From the IMG/VR virus record IMGVR_UViG_3300045912_000487, positions 1-39,934 of that record: a stretch of DNA of 39,934 nucleotides; one strand, written 5' to 3'. This document shows, in pieces, positions 1-6,423 of the stretch. Origin of the DNA: a virus. The notes under the pieces were generated by a model that had not been told where the DNA came from, searched no databases, and was given only the letters and a program-made list of their open reading frames with translations. The position numbers and the translations under genes are program-made. Positions within the stretch are counted from its first letter, which is position 1. Each line of letters opens with the position of its first letter.

Positions 1-998
1 GTCGCCACCCCCATGCCGTCGGCGTCCCACCAGAGGACGGTCTGCCCTGACGCCAGCAGCTCCGCGCAGGCAGCGGCCGCGATCCAGGACTTGAGCGTCT
101 CCGGCTCGCCCGAGAGCAGGTGGCGGGCCCCCCGGTAGATGAGCGCCCCCGATGACCCGCGCAGGATCTCGGGGGGCTCGGGAGTGCGCTCGGCCGCCGC
201 GTAGACGTCGGCCAGCGGCTCCCAGGTGTCGGGCGAGGGGTCGTCGGAGCGCTGGACGGACACGAAGTCCTCCAGGCCGAGGCCCTCGCCCAGGTGGTCG
301 GCGGCGTCCTTGCCGGCGGCCGCCTCGACGATCCGAACCGATCGCGCGAGCCCTTCCAGGGTCGCGGCGACCTGGGCCGCGTGCTCTCGGCCCGAGTCAT
401 CCCGGTCGGCCACGATGACGACCTCGGCGCCGCGCAGGTGCTCGGCGTACTCGGGCCGCCACTTCTTCGCTCCGCCTGAGTTGCAGGTCGCGACCTCGCC
501 GGCGGCCTCCAGGGCGTGCACGTCCTTCTCGCCCTCGGCGATCCAGACCCGGCGGCCCTCGGCGACGGCGGCAATGACCTGTGGGAGGCGGTACGGCACG
601 CGCCGCACGCCGCGCAGGTTCCAGGTCCACCCGTCGCGACTCTCAGGGTCAGGTCGACGCTGACGGAACGACTTCCCGGCGAAGCGCACGACCTCGAACA
701 GGAGCTCGCCCTGCTCGTCCACGTAGGGGTAGCGGGCCTCGATGGCGTCGTGTGAGCCGCCGTTGCGGCGCTTGGTGGCGTCGAACAGATCCCCCATCTC
801 CAGCCCGATCGCGGCGACGACGGCCTCGGCGGGGCATCCCGCGTGGCAGTGCACGACCACGCGACCGTCCCGGCCCTCGGAGACCGAGAGGCTCGGGTTG
901 CGGTCCTCGTGGGCCGGGCAGGTCCAGTCGCCGGACCTGTCCCGGCGGCACCCGGCCGCCTCCAGGGCGCCCAGGACACGTGTGAGCGGGGTCGCCAA
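1..998 (-). CDS. Toprim primase / RecA-like helicase, 3' end outside window
   Basis: About 332 residues are visible; the C-terminal part is cut by the window edge. In order: a CHC2-type zinc finger (C27-x2-H30 ... C51-x3-C55), a Toprim domain with the acidic pair E155-G-E157 and the DRDDSG motif (D198, D200), then the start of a RecA-like NTPase domain with a P-loop-like GEPETLKS near residue 305. That P-loop lacks the usual glycine before the lysine. The family makes RNA primers and unwinds DNA at the phage fork. I chose the TTG at 998, just before the zinc-finger N-terminus, because no ATG or GTG lies in frame nearby. An AGGAGG lies about 25 bases upstream, so the start is uncertain and a CTG slightly upstream is possible. 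It is the last visible gene of the leftward operon starting at 1395. Confidence 0.88.
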   Translation of the reverse strand, partial: MATPLTRVLGALEAAGCRRDRSGDWTCPAHEDRNPSLSVSEGRDGRVVVHCHAGCPAEAVVAAIGLEMGDLFDATKRRNGGSHDAIEARYPYVDEQGELLFEVVRFAGKSFRQRRPDPESRDGWTWNLRGVRRVPYRLPQVIAAVAEGRRVWIAEGEKDVHALEAAGEVATCNSGGAKKWRPEYAEHLRGAEVVIVADRDDSGREHAAQVAATLEGLARSVRIVEAAAGKDAADHLGEGLGLEDFVSVQRSDDPSPDTWEPLADVYAAAERTPEPPEILRGSSGALIYRGARHLLSGEPETLKSWIAAAACAELLASGQTVLWWDADGMGVA

Positions 999-1003
999 CG
1001 TGC

Positions 1004-1189
1004 TCAGCGCGCGTTGTCCTCGTCCTCCTGAAGGTCCGACACGGCACATCGCAGGTGGCCGATCGCGCTCGCAAGGGGCGCGTCCGGCTCCACCGTGTAG
1101 GAGTGCTGGGCGTCAGAGAGCGCCTTCTCGGCGAACATGAGGGCCGAGCGGCGCTTGCGGGAGCGGAACTCCTCGATGTCGTGGATCAC
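1004..1189 (-). CDS. Small charged hypothetical protein (61 aa)
   Basis: GTG start overlapping the stop of the upstream gene (GTGA), giving a 61-residue acidic and basic mixed protein beginning VIHDIEEFRSRKRRSALMF. It has no membrane segment. Mid-protein it is mostly helical by composition and it ends in an acidic QEDEDNAR tail. It sits directly before the primase gene, so it may be a replication accessory protein, but no family was recognised. Extending the frame upstream to an earlier start would run antisense-like, arginine- and glycine-rich sequence through the neighbouring gene, so that longer version was rejected. Confidence 0.7.
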   Translation of the reverse strand: MIHDIEEFRSRKRRSALMFAEKALSDAQHSYTVEPDAPLASAIGHLRCAVSDLQEDEDNAR

Positions 1190-1395
1190 TGCCCGTCCTC
1201 TCTCTCGTCGTCGCTCAGATGCCCCGCCAGCCGGTCCGCCTCGGCCTCCAGCTCGGCCGCGCACGCCTCCATCTCCGCCAGGGCCGACTCCGCCGCCAGC
1301 CGGACCAGGCTGTCGCCCATCAGCTCGCGCAGCCGCGCCGCGGCCTCCGCGTGGGCCGCCCGCGCTGCGCTCGGGGTGGTGCGGGGGGTGGTCAT
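1186..1395 (-). CDS. Small helical hypothetical protein (69 aa)
   Basis: Starts at ATG 1395 with a GGAG about 8 bases upstream and stops in a GTGA overlap with the next gene. The 69 residues are Ala/Glu/Leu/Arg-rich and look like one long amphipathic helix (AAARLRELMGDSL ... MEACAAELEAEADRLAGHL), so a coiled coil is likely. It is the first gene of the short leftward operon that feeds the primase, facing a rightward unit across a roughly 100-bp divergent promoter region. No family was recognised. Confidence 0.7.
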   Translation of the reverse strand: MTTPRTTPSAARAAHAEAAARLRELMGDSLVRLAAESALAEMEACAAELEAEADRLAGHLSDDEREDGQ

Positions 1396-1428
1396 GGGGC
1401 GGCTCCGAAAATAATTGTCCCCAACCTC

Positions 1429-1457
1429 TTGACACCGGGCCCCTGGTGGCCGATACT
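1429..1457 (+). promoter_or_regulatory. Near-consensus sigma70 promoter, rightward
   Basis: TTGACA at 1429-1434, a 17-bp spacer, and GATACT at 1452-1457. Transcription would start near 1464, about 30 bases before the ATG at 1494, which has an AAGGAG Shine-Dalgarno. This is the best textbook promoter in the window and serves the two rightward genes at 1494-2255. The opposite strand holds a weak candidate -10 (TATTTT near 1407-1412) for the leftward genes, without a clear -35. Confidence 0.75.
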
Positions 1458-1493
1458 GTCCATACAGCATCGACGACCACCAAGGAGCCACCG

Positions 1494-1715
1494 ATGACCG
1501 CCACCGCCTACACCGTCAAGATCACCGCCCAGGGCAAGCGCTTCGGCAAGGTCCTCGACCGGATCAAGAGCGTGAAGCGCGGCGGCGGCGTCGCCGAGTA
1601 CGACGGCGACACCAAGACCTGGACCGTCCACGTGCAGCCCGACCGATCGGCCGACTGGCTCCACGACCTGGCCCGCGACGGCGAGGTCGAAATCCTCGAG
1701 ATCGCGGAGGTCTGA
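1494..1715 (+). CDS. Small hypothetical protein (73 aa), lead gene of rightward unit
   Basis: The start ATG 1494 follows an AAGGAG site and the strong promoter at 1429-1457. The 73-residue product begins MTATAYTVKITAQGKRFG, has a basic, glycine-rich middle (KSVKRGGG) and an acidic C-terminus (DGEVEILEIAEV). Alternating hydrophobic strands such as TWTVHV suggest a small alpha/beta fold. No family was recognised. It is followed three bases later by an HTH gene, so the pair is probably co-expressed, either early or from the prophage. Confidence 0.8.
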   Translation: MTATAYTVKITAQGKRFGKVLDRIKSVKRGGGVAEYDGDTKTWTVHVQPDRSADWLHDLARDGEVEILEIAEV

Positions 1716-1718
1716 GCG

Positions 1719-2255
1719 ATGCGGACCGCCTGCAACGGCACCTACGAGCGCCACCCCGACGGGTGGCGCTACGCCTGGGGCGAGCCGGTCCCGGCAGCCG
1801 AGGACATGACCATCTCCAGCCTCTACAACCTGCCCGTGGTCGGCCGGTGGGTGCTCGTGCCGCGCAGCCTCGCCGGCAACGAGCCCGAGCTGACCTGGTG
1901 CCTCGAGGAGCCCCAGCCCGATGAGGCCGAGCGGGAGCGCCTGGCGCGCATGCGGGCCAACGACCCATCCATCCCGGCCGACACGATGCTCGTGCCGCTC
2001 GCCGAGTGGGACCGCCGCGCGTCCGAGCCGATCGGCATGTGGGCGCCCGAGCTCCACCCAGAGCGCCTGCTCGACGTCGCCGCCGTCGCGCGGCTGGCCG
2101 GCGTCACCCCGGAGACCGTGCGGACCTACCTCTCGCGCGGCACCATCCCGCGCCCGCAGGGGCACCTGATGGGCTCGCCCTGGTGGACGCGCCCCGTGAT
2201 CGAGCGGTGGCTGGCCGAGCGTCGCGGCCCGGGGCGGCCGAGGAAGCGATCGTAG
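1719..2255 (+). CDS. Helix-turn-helix DNA-binding protein with AT-hook-like tail
   Basis: 178 residues. The N-terminal half (1-110) is of unknown fold. Residues 117-168 form a MerR/excisionase-type HTH: LLDVAAVARLAGVTPETVRT, a turn with LSRGTIP, and VIERWLAERRG. The last residues, GRPRKRS, look like an AT-hook core next to a basic tail. It follows the gene at 1494 by three bases and shares its promoter. It probably binds DNA as a regulator or accessory to recombination. It converges on the leftward genes, whose last stop is only two bases away, and no terminator hairpin is visible between them. Confidence 0.8.
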   Translation: MRTACNGTYERHPDGWRYAWGEPVPAAEDMTISSLYNLPVVGRWVLVPRSLAGNEPELTWCLEEPQPDEAERERLARMRANDPSIPADTMLVPLAEWDRRASEPIGMWAPELHPERLLDVAAVARLAGVTPETVRTYLSRGTIPRPQGHLMGSPWWTRPVIERWLAERRGPGRPRKRS

Positions 2256-2257
2256 CC

Positions 2258-2439
2258 TCACGCGGCCTCCAGCGCTTCCACCCCGTCCCACGGCCCGTCA
2301 GCGACGGTCACGGCCAGGCAGGCGTCGCAGAGCAGCACCCCGAGCAGCTCGTCACCCATCAGCAGGCCGCCCTCGTTCTCCGGCAGGTCCCATGCGACGT
2401 GGCGGGGTGGGCGTCGTGGCAGTGGTCGCAGCGGATCAC
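2258..2439 (-). pseudogene. Zinc-ribbon protein gene split by an apparent frameshift
   Basis: The GTG at 2437-2439 overlaps the RusA stop (GTGA), the coupling used throughout this genome. Its frame reads VIRCDHCHDAHPATSHGT (a CxxC half) and then ends early at 2359. A second frame continues from that point as LPENEGGLLMGDELLGVLLC and on to CDACLAVTVADG, a second CxxC half, ending at 2258. Joined, they would make a roughly 60-residue two-knuckle zinc ribbon. The 182-base span is not a multiple of three. One added base in the GGGACCTG stretch would restore a continuous HGTLPENEGG. It may be a sequencing or assembly indel, a true mutation, or -1 frameshifting. Confidence 0.6.
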
Positions 2440-2894
2440 GCCGCCTCCCGGCCGTCGAGCTCGGCCACCAGGCTGGTCGCGTAGACCACGAGGTGCGGCC
2501 CGTCCTCGCGGTCGGCCCAGACCTTCTCCACGCGCGCGTCGACCACCAGGGCGTCGTCGGGCAGGGCACCGACGGCCACGAGGGGGTCCAGCTGCTTGAG
2601 CAGGTTGTCGGCGTCGGGCTTGCGCGTCGGCCGCGGGCTGCGCCGCCCCGCTGCAGACAGCGACCCGTCGGCGCGGCGGTGGGCCTTCGGCCGGCCGAGC
2701 GCGGCGATCATGTGGACCCGGTACGGCCCGTCCACGAGGCACGGCCGCCCCGCGGCGATCCATTCGGCCTGGACCCGCTGGGCGTACGCCTCCTGGGCGG
2801 GGTCGCGGTAGGTGAAGCCCTTGCCGTGGCGCGCACGGGCCATGCCCCGCGGCTCGCCCGGGACGCGCAGGGAGAAGGCTGCGCGGGCGCTCAC
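2436..2894 (-). CDS. rusA: RusA-like Holliday junction resolvase
   Basis: 152 residues with the RusA signature: KPDADN at 92-97 followed by K100 and D103, then DD at 113-114 and K124 in DDALVVDARVEK. RusA dimers use these clustered aspartates with magnesium to cut four-way DNA junctions made during recombination or replication. The length is a little above the family's typical 120-odd residues because of a basic, low-complexity insert around 68-90. The GTG start at 2894 overlaps the previous stop (GTGA). It fits a role with the Sak4, SSB and nuclease genes further upstream in the same operon. Confidence 0.92.
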   Translation of the reverse strand: MSARAAFSLRVPGEPRGMARARHGKGFTYRDPAQEAYAQRVQAEWIAAGRPCLVDGPYRVHMIAALGRPKAHRRADGSLSAAGRRSPRPTRKPDADNLLKQLDPLVAVGALPDDALVVDARVEKVWADREDGPHLVVYATSLVAELDGREAA

Positions 2895-3106
2895 GACCCC
2901 TCCGCCCGGCCGTCCAGCAGCTCGCGCACGACCGAGTCGTCGTCGAGCGTGATGACGTCCAGCTCCAGGTCGTAGCCGCGCTCGCCCAGGGCAGCCGTCA
3001 GGTGGTCGAGCACGCGCACCGCAGCCCGCTCGTCCAGGCTGGCGAAGACGACCGGGCCCTCCGAGAGGGAGTGGTCGAGGATGACGTGGACGGTGGCCTC
3101 GCTCAC
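2891..3106 (-). CDS. Small hypothetical protein (71 aa), ferredoxin-like pattern
   Basis: GTG start at 3106, overlapping the stop of the micro-membrane gene, and GTGA coupling into RusA. The 71 residues alternate strands and helices: TVHVILDHS, then VVFASLDERAAVRVLDHL, then YDLELDVITLDD. This suggests a compact alpha/beta protein. No catalytic motif is visible and no family was recognised. The long acidic stretch near the end (ITLDDDSVV) is its most distinctive part. Confidence 0.65.
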   Translation of the reverse strand: MSEATVHVILDHSLSEGPVVFASLDERAAVRVLDHLTAALGERGYDLELDVITLDDDSVVRELLDGRAEGS

Positions 3107-3189
3107 GCCCACCACCCCGCCCAGACGGCCAGCCCGACCAGCGCGGCCCCGACGAGCGCGGGGGCGATCCAGAGGGGCGGGGTGGTCAT
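3103..3189 (-). CDS. Micro-membrane protein (28 aa)
   Basis: ATG at 3189 overlaps the upstream HNH stop (ATGA). The 28-residue product is essentially one transmembrane helix (APALVGAALVGLAVWAGWWA) after a short polar start MTTPPLW. It belongs to a set of tiny single-pass proteins scattered through this genome, all coupled to their neighbours. Function is unknown. Its short length makes it uncertain, but the overlap geometry on both sides supports translation. Confidence 0.55.
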   Translation of the reverse strand: MTTPPLWIAPALVGAALVGLAVWAGWWA

Positions 3190-3620
3190 GCGGCCCCTCC
3201 AAGGAGCGAGAGCTGTCCCGCGTCTGTGCCCCCCTCGCGGCGCCGCGCCGCCCGCTCCCTGGCCTCCCGGGAGGTCTTGTCCCGGTGGCACGACCCGCAG
3301 AGGGTCTGGAGGTTCTCCAGCTCGTGCGGCCCGCCGTCGGCGAGCGGGACGATGTGGTCCGCCGCCCACGGCAGCCCCTCGCCCAGGCAGTCGACCCCGC
3401 AGGCCGCACAGACAGCGTGGTCGCGCCGGAACACGACCCGCCTGGCCTCGTCGGGCCAGGCCCGGAACCGGTACTCGTCCAGGCACGGGTCGTGCCAGCG
3501 TCGCCTGGTGTTGGGCGTCCCGTCCTCGCGGGTGACCGCCTCCCCGCACCACCGGCAGTGCCCGGGCGGCGAGCCCCAGTGCGGGGTCTCGGGGCGGATG
3601 ACCTCGTGTCTCGCGCCCAT
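3186..3620 (-). CDS. HNH endonuclease
   Basis: About 144 residues. The C-terminal half holds the HNH core: paired cysteines CAAC and later CGSC, with AADHIVPLADGGPHELENLQ between them, the classic DH...N...H metal site of a beta-beta-alpha nuclease. A second zinc knuckle (CRWC ... HDPC) sits at the N-terminus. Start ATG 3620 is chosen because it overlaps the upstream stop (TGATG); a GTG nine bases upstream is an alternative. The gene is free-standing between the integrase-side gene and a micro-membrane gene. It may be a homing enzyme or a packaging-type HNH, but its distance from the terminase favours the former. Confidence 0.88.
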   Translation of the reverse strand: MGARHEVIRPETPHWGSPPGHCRWCGEAVTREDGTPNTRRRWHDPCLDEYRFRAWPDEARRVVFRRDHAVCAACGVDCLGEGLPWAADHIVPLADGGPHELENLQTLCGSCHRDKTSREARERAARRREGGTDAGQLSLLGGAA

Positions 3621-3940
3621 CACCGCCACCCCCCGGCCCGCTCCACCAGCTCCGCTTCCAGGTCGACCGCGAGCGCCACCGCGGCGACGTGGCCGCGCTC
3701 GACCACGCCCAGGCCGTCCGAGCGGACGGCCGCGACGCCCCAGCGAGTGCCGGGGAGGGCGGCCGTCTCACCACCCCTGGCAGAATCCCCTGCACGCGGC
3801 TCCCGGTCGGGCCAGCCGACGGTGAGAAACCGGACGGCCGGAATCCCGGTCGTGATGCGGGAAGGAGGGGGGTGCCGGACTACATGTTCACCATGTCCTG
3901 AATCCCGCCGGATCGGCTTGGTGTAGGCTGTCTCGGGCAT
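3620..3940 (-). CDS. Hypothetical protein divergent from integrase
   Basis: 106 residues from ATG 3940, which has a GGGGAGAAG site at good spacing. The C-terminal half (GVAAVRSDGLGVVERGHVAAVALAVDLEAELVERAG) looks like genuine protein. The first half is rich in Pro, Arg and Gly and overlaps the repeats at 3783-3906, so a later start is possible. The stop overlaps the HNH start (TGATG). Its position back to back with the integrase, 32 bases away, would suit a small regulator, but no domain was recognised. Confidence 0.5.
   Translation of the reverse strand: MPETAYTKPIRRDSGHGEHVVRHPPPSRITTGIPAVRFLTVGWPDREPRAGDSARGGETAALPGTRWGVAAVRSDGLGVVERGHVAAVALAVDLEAELVERAGGWR
3783..3906. repeat. Three direct copies of GAATCCC next to integrase
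   Basis: GAATCCC occurs at 3783-3789, 3841-3847 and 3900-3906 on the + strand, spaced 58 and 59 bp apart, just upstream of the integrase. A 5-5-5 inverted repeat, ACATG-TTCAC-CATGT, lies at 3882-3896 between copies two and three. The set could be arm-type integrase sites or operators controlling the divergent genes. They also lie inside the N-terminal part of a predicted minus-strand gene, so chance cannot be excluded. Confidence 0.4.
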
Positions 3941-3972
3941 CAGCTTCTCCCCATGGCCGAGGTTCTCACCGC

Positions 3973-5082
3973 ATGGCCCTCCGCAAGCGCTGCAAGCATC
4001 CCCGCGACCGCTGGTCCCGGTGCGGCTGCGCCTGGTGGTGGGATGGCTACGTCGACGGCCGGCGCATCTACCGCAACGTCGGCCCCGACCGGGCCGAGGC
4101 CCGGCGCCTGGCGGCCGAGATCGAGGCCGACCGGCACAACGACCGCGCCCGCCCGATCCCCCGGGACCGCACGCTCGCGGCCGTCGGCGAGCGATGGCTC
4201 GACCACCTGGCCGAGCACGGTCGCCGCCGCCAGACCCTCATCGCCTACCGGACCGCCGCCAACGCGGTCGAGCGCTACTTCGGGCCGACCCGCGACGTGC
4301 GTCTGATCGACGAGGACGAGGTGATGCGCTTCGAGGCCGCCGCCTTCGCCAGCCGCCGCGGGCACGGCCCGGCTCTCCTCATGCAGGCCCTGCGCGGCAT
4401 CCTGAACCACGCCCACCGGGAGCGGATCATCCGCGCGGTGCCCCGCCCTCCGGCCTCGCGCCGGACCATCACGACGAGCCCGGACGTGCGGATGAGCCTG
4501 GCGGAGACCGAGGCCACCATCGCCGCGCTCCGGCCCGAGCACTGGCGCGACCTGGCCGAGGTGATCGTCCTCACGGGCCTGCGCATCGGCGAGGCTCTGG
4601 CGCTTCGGTGGGAGGACGTGGACCCCGCGGCCTGCCGGATCCGGGTCGTCCACTCGGCGGAGCAGCGCGGTCGCACCGACGCCCCGACCAAGACGCCCAA
4701 GAGCGCCCGTAGCCTGCGGGTCGAGCCCGCGGTGATCGACCTCATCCTGGCCCAGCCTCGCACCGAGGAGCGCGTCTTCCCGCGTCGCTACGCCGCGGCC
4801 CTGTCGGCGATCCGGCGGGCGATGATGCGGGCGGGCACCTACCGGCGCGACCGCGGCTGGCACTCCCTCCGGCATCAAAATGCCGCCCTCCGCAATGAAG
4901 CAGGGCAGTCGCTCAGAGACGCTGCGGCGGCGTTGGGCCATGGGGCTCACTTCGCGCAATCGCTTGCGTACGGCTGGGCGGCGGAGTCGAGGGAGGCTCC
5001 ACAACTGTCTGCGCTCAGACAGCCGACACCTCCCGCGGGCGGCGAGGGCCAGGGTTCCCGCGACGGGAACACCGGTCCTTAG
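3973..5082 (+). CDS. int: Tyrosine recombinase integrase
   Basis: 369 residues. Residues 1-40 hold a Cys/His-rich, Trp-rich arm-binding region (CKHP, CGCAWWW). Residues 66-155 look like the SAM-like core-binding domain. The catalytic domain follows, with R204 (TGLRIGEAL), K240/K243, H297-x2-R300 (HSLRH), H323 (LGHG) and the nucleophile Y333. This is the full set for site-specific integration and excision. It lies opposite to the surrounding early genes. The last roughly 22 codons are read antisense through the 3' end of a convergent HNH gene (68-bp overlap), and the tail after Y333 is unusually long at 36 residues. ATG 3973 has a weak GAGG site. Attachment-site cores were not identified. Confidence 0.93.
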   Translation: MALRKRCKHPRDRWSRCGCAWWWDGYVDGRRIYRNVGPDRAEARRLAAEIEADRHNDRARPIPRDRTLAAVGERWLDHLAEHGRRRQTLIAYRTAANAVERYFGPTRDVRLIDEDEVMRFEAAAFASRRGHGPALLMQALRGILNHAHRERIIRAVPRPPASRRTITTSPDVRMSLAETEATIAALRPEHWRDLAEVIVLTGLRIGEALALRWEDVDPAACRIRVVHSAEQRGRTDAPTKTPKSARSLRVEPAVIDLILAQPRTEERVFPRRYAAALSAIRRAMMRAGTYRRDRGWHSLRHQNAALRNEAGQSLRDAAAALGHGAHFAQSLAYGWAAESREAPQLSALRQPTPPAGGEGQGSRDGNTGP

Positions 5083-5479
5083 CCACCATGTCGCGCATGT
5101 TGTCGGTCTGGGTCCCGGTGAAGAGGTGGTCGGGTCGAACGCAGAGCGAGACATCGCAGCGGTGTAGGACGTAGTGGCCTTCGGGAACCGGGCCGACGAA
5201 CATCTCGTAGGCGACCCGATGGGCCTGGTCGGTCTTGCCCCCGCCGACGGCCACCCGCCCGTAGCGGCCGATGCGAGTTTTCCTATCGAGGCCGCCGCGA
5301 GCGCCAGTCCACAACCAGCAGGTCTCAGTCTTGTTGACCTTCGCCATAAACCGCTCACGGGCTCCTTCTGGAAGGTGGGCGCAGTAGGCGCACCGCTTGG
5401 CTCTGCGGTCCTTCGCGCGCCCGCACTCGCAGGGCACTCCCGGTCGATCCACCGTTGTCTCGTGGAGGCGTTTCGCCAT
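5015..5479 (-). CDS. HNH homing-type endonuclease
   Basis: 154 residues. An N-terminal zinc knuckle (CECG ... CAYC) is followed by CWLWTGARGG, GRYGRVAVGG, AHRVAYEMFVGPVPEGHYVL, HRCD and CVRPDHLFTGTQTDNMRDM. This is the HNH_3-type core with H...N...H residues typical of phage free-standing homing nucleases. ATG 5479 follows the excisionase-like stop in a TGATG overlap, so it belongs to the leftward early operon. Its 3' end runs 68 bases into the opposite-strand integrase gene, an odd arrangement that suggests the integrase segment and the HNH gene were joined by recombination. Confidence 0.9.
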   Translation of the reverse strand: MAKRLHETTVDRPGVPCECGRAKDRRAKRCAYCAHLPEGARERFMAKVNKTETCWLWTGARGGLDRKTRIGRYGRVAVGGGKTDQAHRVAYEMFVGPVPEGHYVLHRCDVSLCVRPDHLFTGTQTDNMRDMVAKDRCSRRGNPGPRRPREVSAV

Positions 5480-5718
5480 CAAATCGTCCTCGACATGACC
5501 CGCGGGGGCGGGGCGTACTCCTCGCCCTCCGGCTCGGCACGCTCGGGGCGGCCGGCGTCGAGCCAGGCGTCCACGTCGTCCTGGAGGACCATCCACCGGT
5601 TGCGGACCTTCCGCCCGCCCGGGATCGCACCGCTGGCGAGGGCCGTGCGGGTCCATGCGACCGACTCCCCGATGTATGCGGCGACGTCCGGCACGCGCAT
5701 GAGGCGCCTGGCGCTCAC
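5479..5718 (-). CDS. Excisionase-like helix-turn-helix protein
   Basis: 79 residues from GTG 5718, coupled by GTGA. Residues 6-56 form a winged HTH of the excisionase/HTH_17 type: LMRVPDVAAYIGESVAWTRT, ALASGAIPGGRKVRNRWMVL, then QDDVDAWLDAG. Proteins of this type bend DNA at attachment sites to steer the integrase towards excision, or act as small regulators. Its place next to the HNH gene and less than 700 bp from the 3' end of the integrase fits recombination directionality. A Pro/Glu-rich tail follows. Confidence 0.8.
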   Translation of the reverse strand: MSARRLMRVPDVAAYIGESVAWTRTALASGAIPGGRKVRNRWMVLQDDVDAWLDAGRPERAEPEGEEYAPPPRVMSRTI

Positions 5719-5828
5719 CGCCCCCTCCACACGTCCACCGCCGCCCACACGACCAGCCCGACGAACCCGGCCACCACGATCCCCCCGGCGATCCCGATGG
5801 TCCACATGAGGGCGTAGAGGAGGGTCAC
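5715..5828 (-). CDS. Micro-membrane protein (37 aa)
   Basis: GTG at 5828 overlaps the upstream stop (GTGA) and its own stop overlaps the excisionase-like start. The sequence VTLLYALMWTIGIAGGIVVA runs on through GFVGLVVWAAVDVW as one or two hydrophobic helices and ends in WRGR. It is probably a small inner-membrane peptide. No family was recognised. Confidence 0.6.
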   Translation of the reverse strand: MTLLYALMWTIGIAGGIVVAGFVGLVVWAAVDVWRGR

Positions 5829-6148
5829 CGGTCCTCCCGCCGCTCGAAGTCGCCCGACGCGATCCGCCTGAGCGCCAGCTCCACGGCCTCGCGGAGGTGA
5901 TCGCGAGCCGCCTCGGCCTCGTCCAGCCGGTCGCGCAGGTGGCCCTCGAACCACTCCGCCGCGCCGAGCAGGCGCAGCAACTCCCCCTGCGCCTCCTCCA
6001 GGTCGCGGACGCGCTGCTCGGCCCGCAGGGCGCGCTCGCGCCATCCGTCCAGAACGATGTGGCCGACCGTGCGGAACCCGGGCTCCCGCTCCCGGAATGC
6101 CCGGTGCGGGTCGTCCGGAGCGCCCGGGTACTCCACGACGGCCGCCAT
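5825..6148 (-). CDS. Coiled-coil hypothetical protein (107 aa)
   Basis: Starts at ATG 6148, in a TGATG overlap with the preceding gene. The first 30 residues (EYPGAPDDPHRAFREREPGF) are polar. Residues 35-98 form a long charged helix (RALRAEQRVRDLEEAQGELL ... LRDRLDEAEAARDHLREAVE) with clear heptad spacing, so a dimeric coiled coil is likely. It sits between zinc-ribbon and membrane peptides in the early operon. Function unknown. Confidence 0.7.
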   Translation of the reverse strand: MAAVVEYPGAPDDPHRAFREREPGFRTVGHIVLDGWRERALRAEQRVRDLEEAQGELLRLLGAAEWFEGHLRDRLDEAEAARDHLREAVELALRRIASGDFERREDR

Positions 6149-6423
6149 CACCCCTCCACGTCCACGACGGTCTCCACGACCCGCCGTCCGCCGCACGCCC
6201 CGCACAGGACCGGCAGGTAGTGGGGCGGGCGCGAGCGGTCCTCCCGGGACATGTCGTGCGCCTCGCGGGGGTAGACCTCGTCCCAGGTCATCCCCTGCTG
6301 CCAGCACCGCCAGCACGGGGCGACCTCGACCGTCACCGGAAGGCGCGCGCGCCGTGCCCGCCAGGCCCGCCATGAGCGGTAGGCCAGGGGGTCGTGGCGC
6401 ACGCGCAGGGCCATGACGCTCAC
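6148..6423 (-). CDS. Zinc-ribbon protein (91 aa)
   Basis: GTG 6423 overlaps the stop of the homing-repeat gene (GTGA). A basic N-terminus (YRSWRAWRARRARLP) is followed by two cysteine knuckles, CWRC and CGAC, about 35 residues apart, which should bind one zinc ion. The segment between them (MTWDEVYPREAHDM) is acidic. Such small phage zinc ribbons often bind nucleic acid or host RNA polymerase. The function here is not known. A second in-frame start, MALRVRHD, lies three codons on. Confidence 0.7.
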   Translation of the reverse strand: MSVMALRVRHDPLAYRSWRAWRARRARLPVTVEVAPCWRCWQQGMTWDEVYPREAHDMSREDRSRPPHYLPVLCGACGGRRVVETVVDVEG

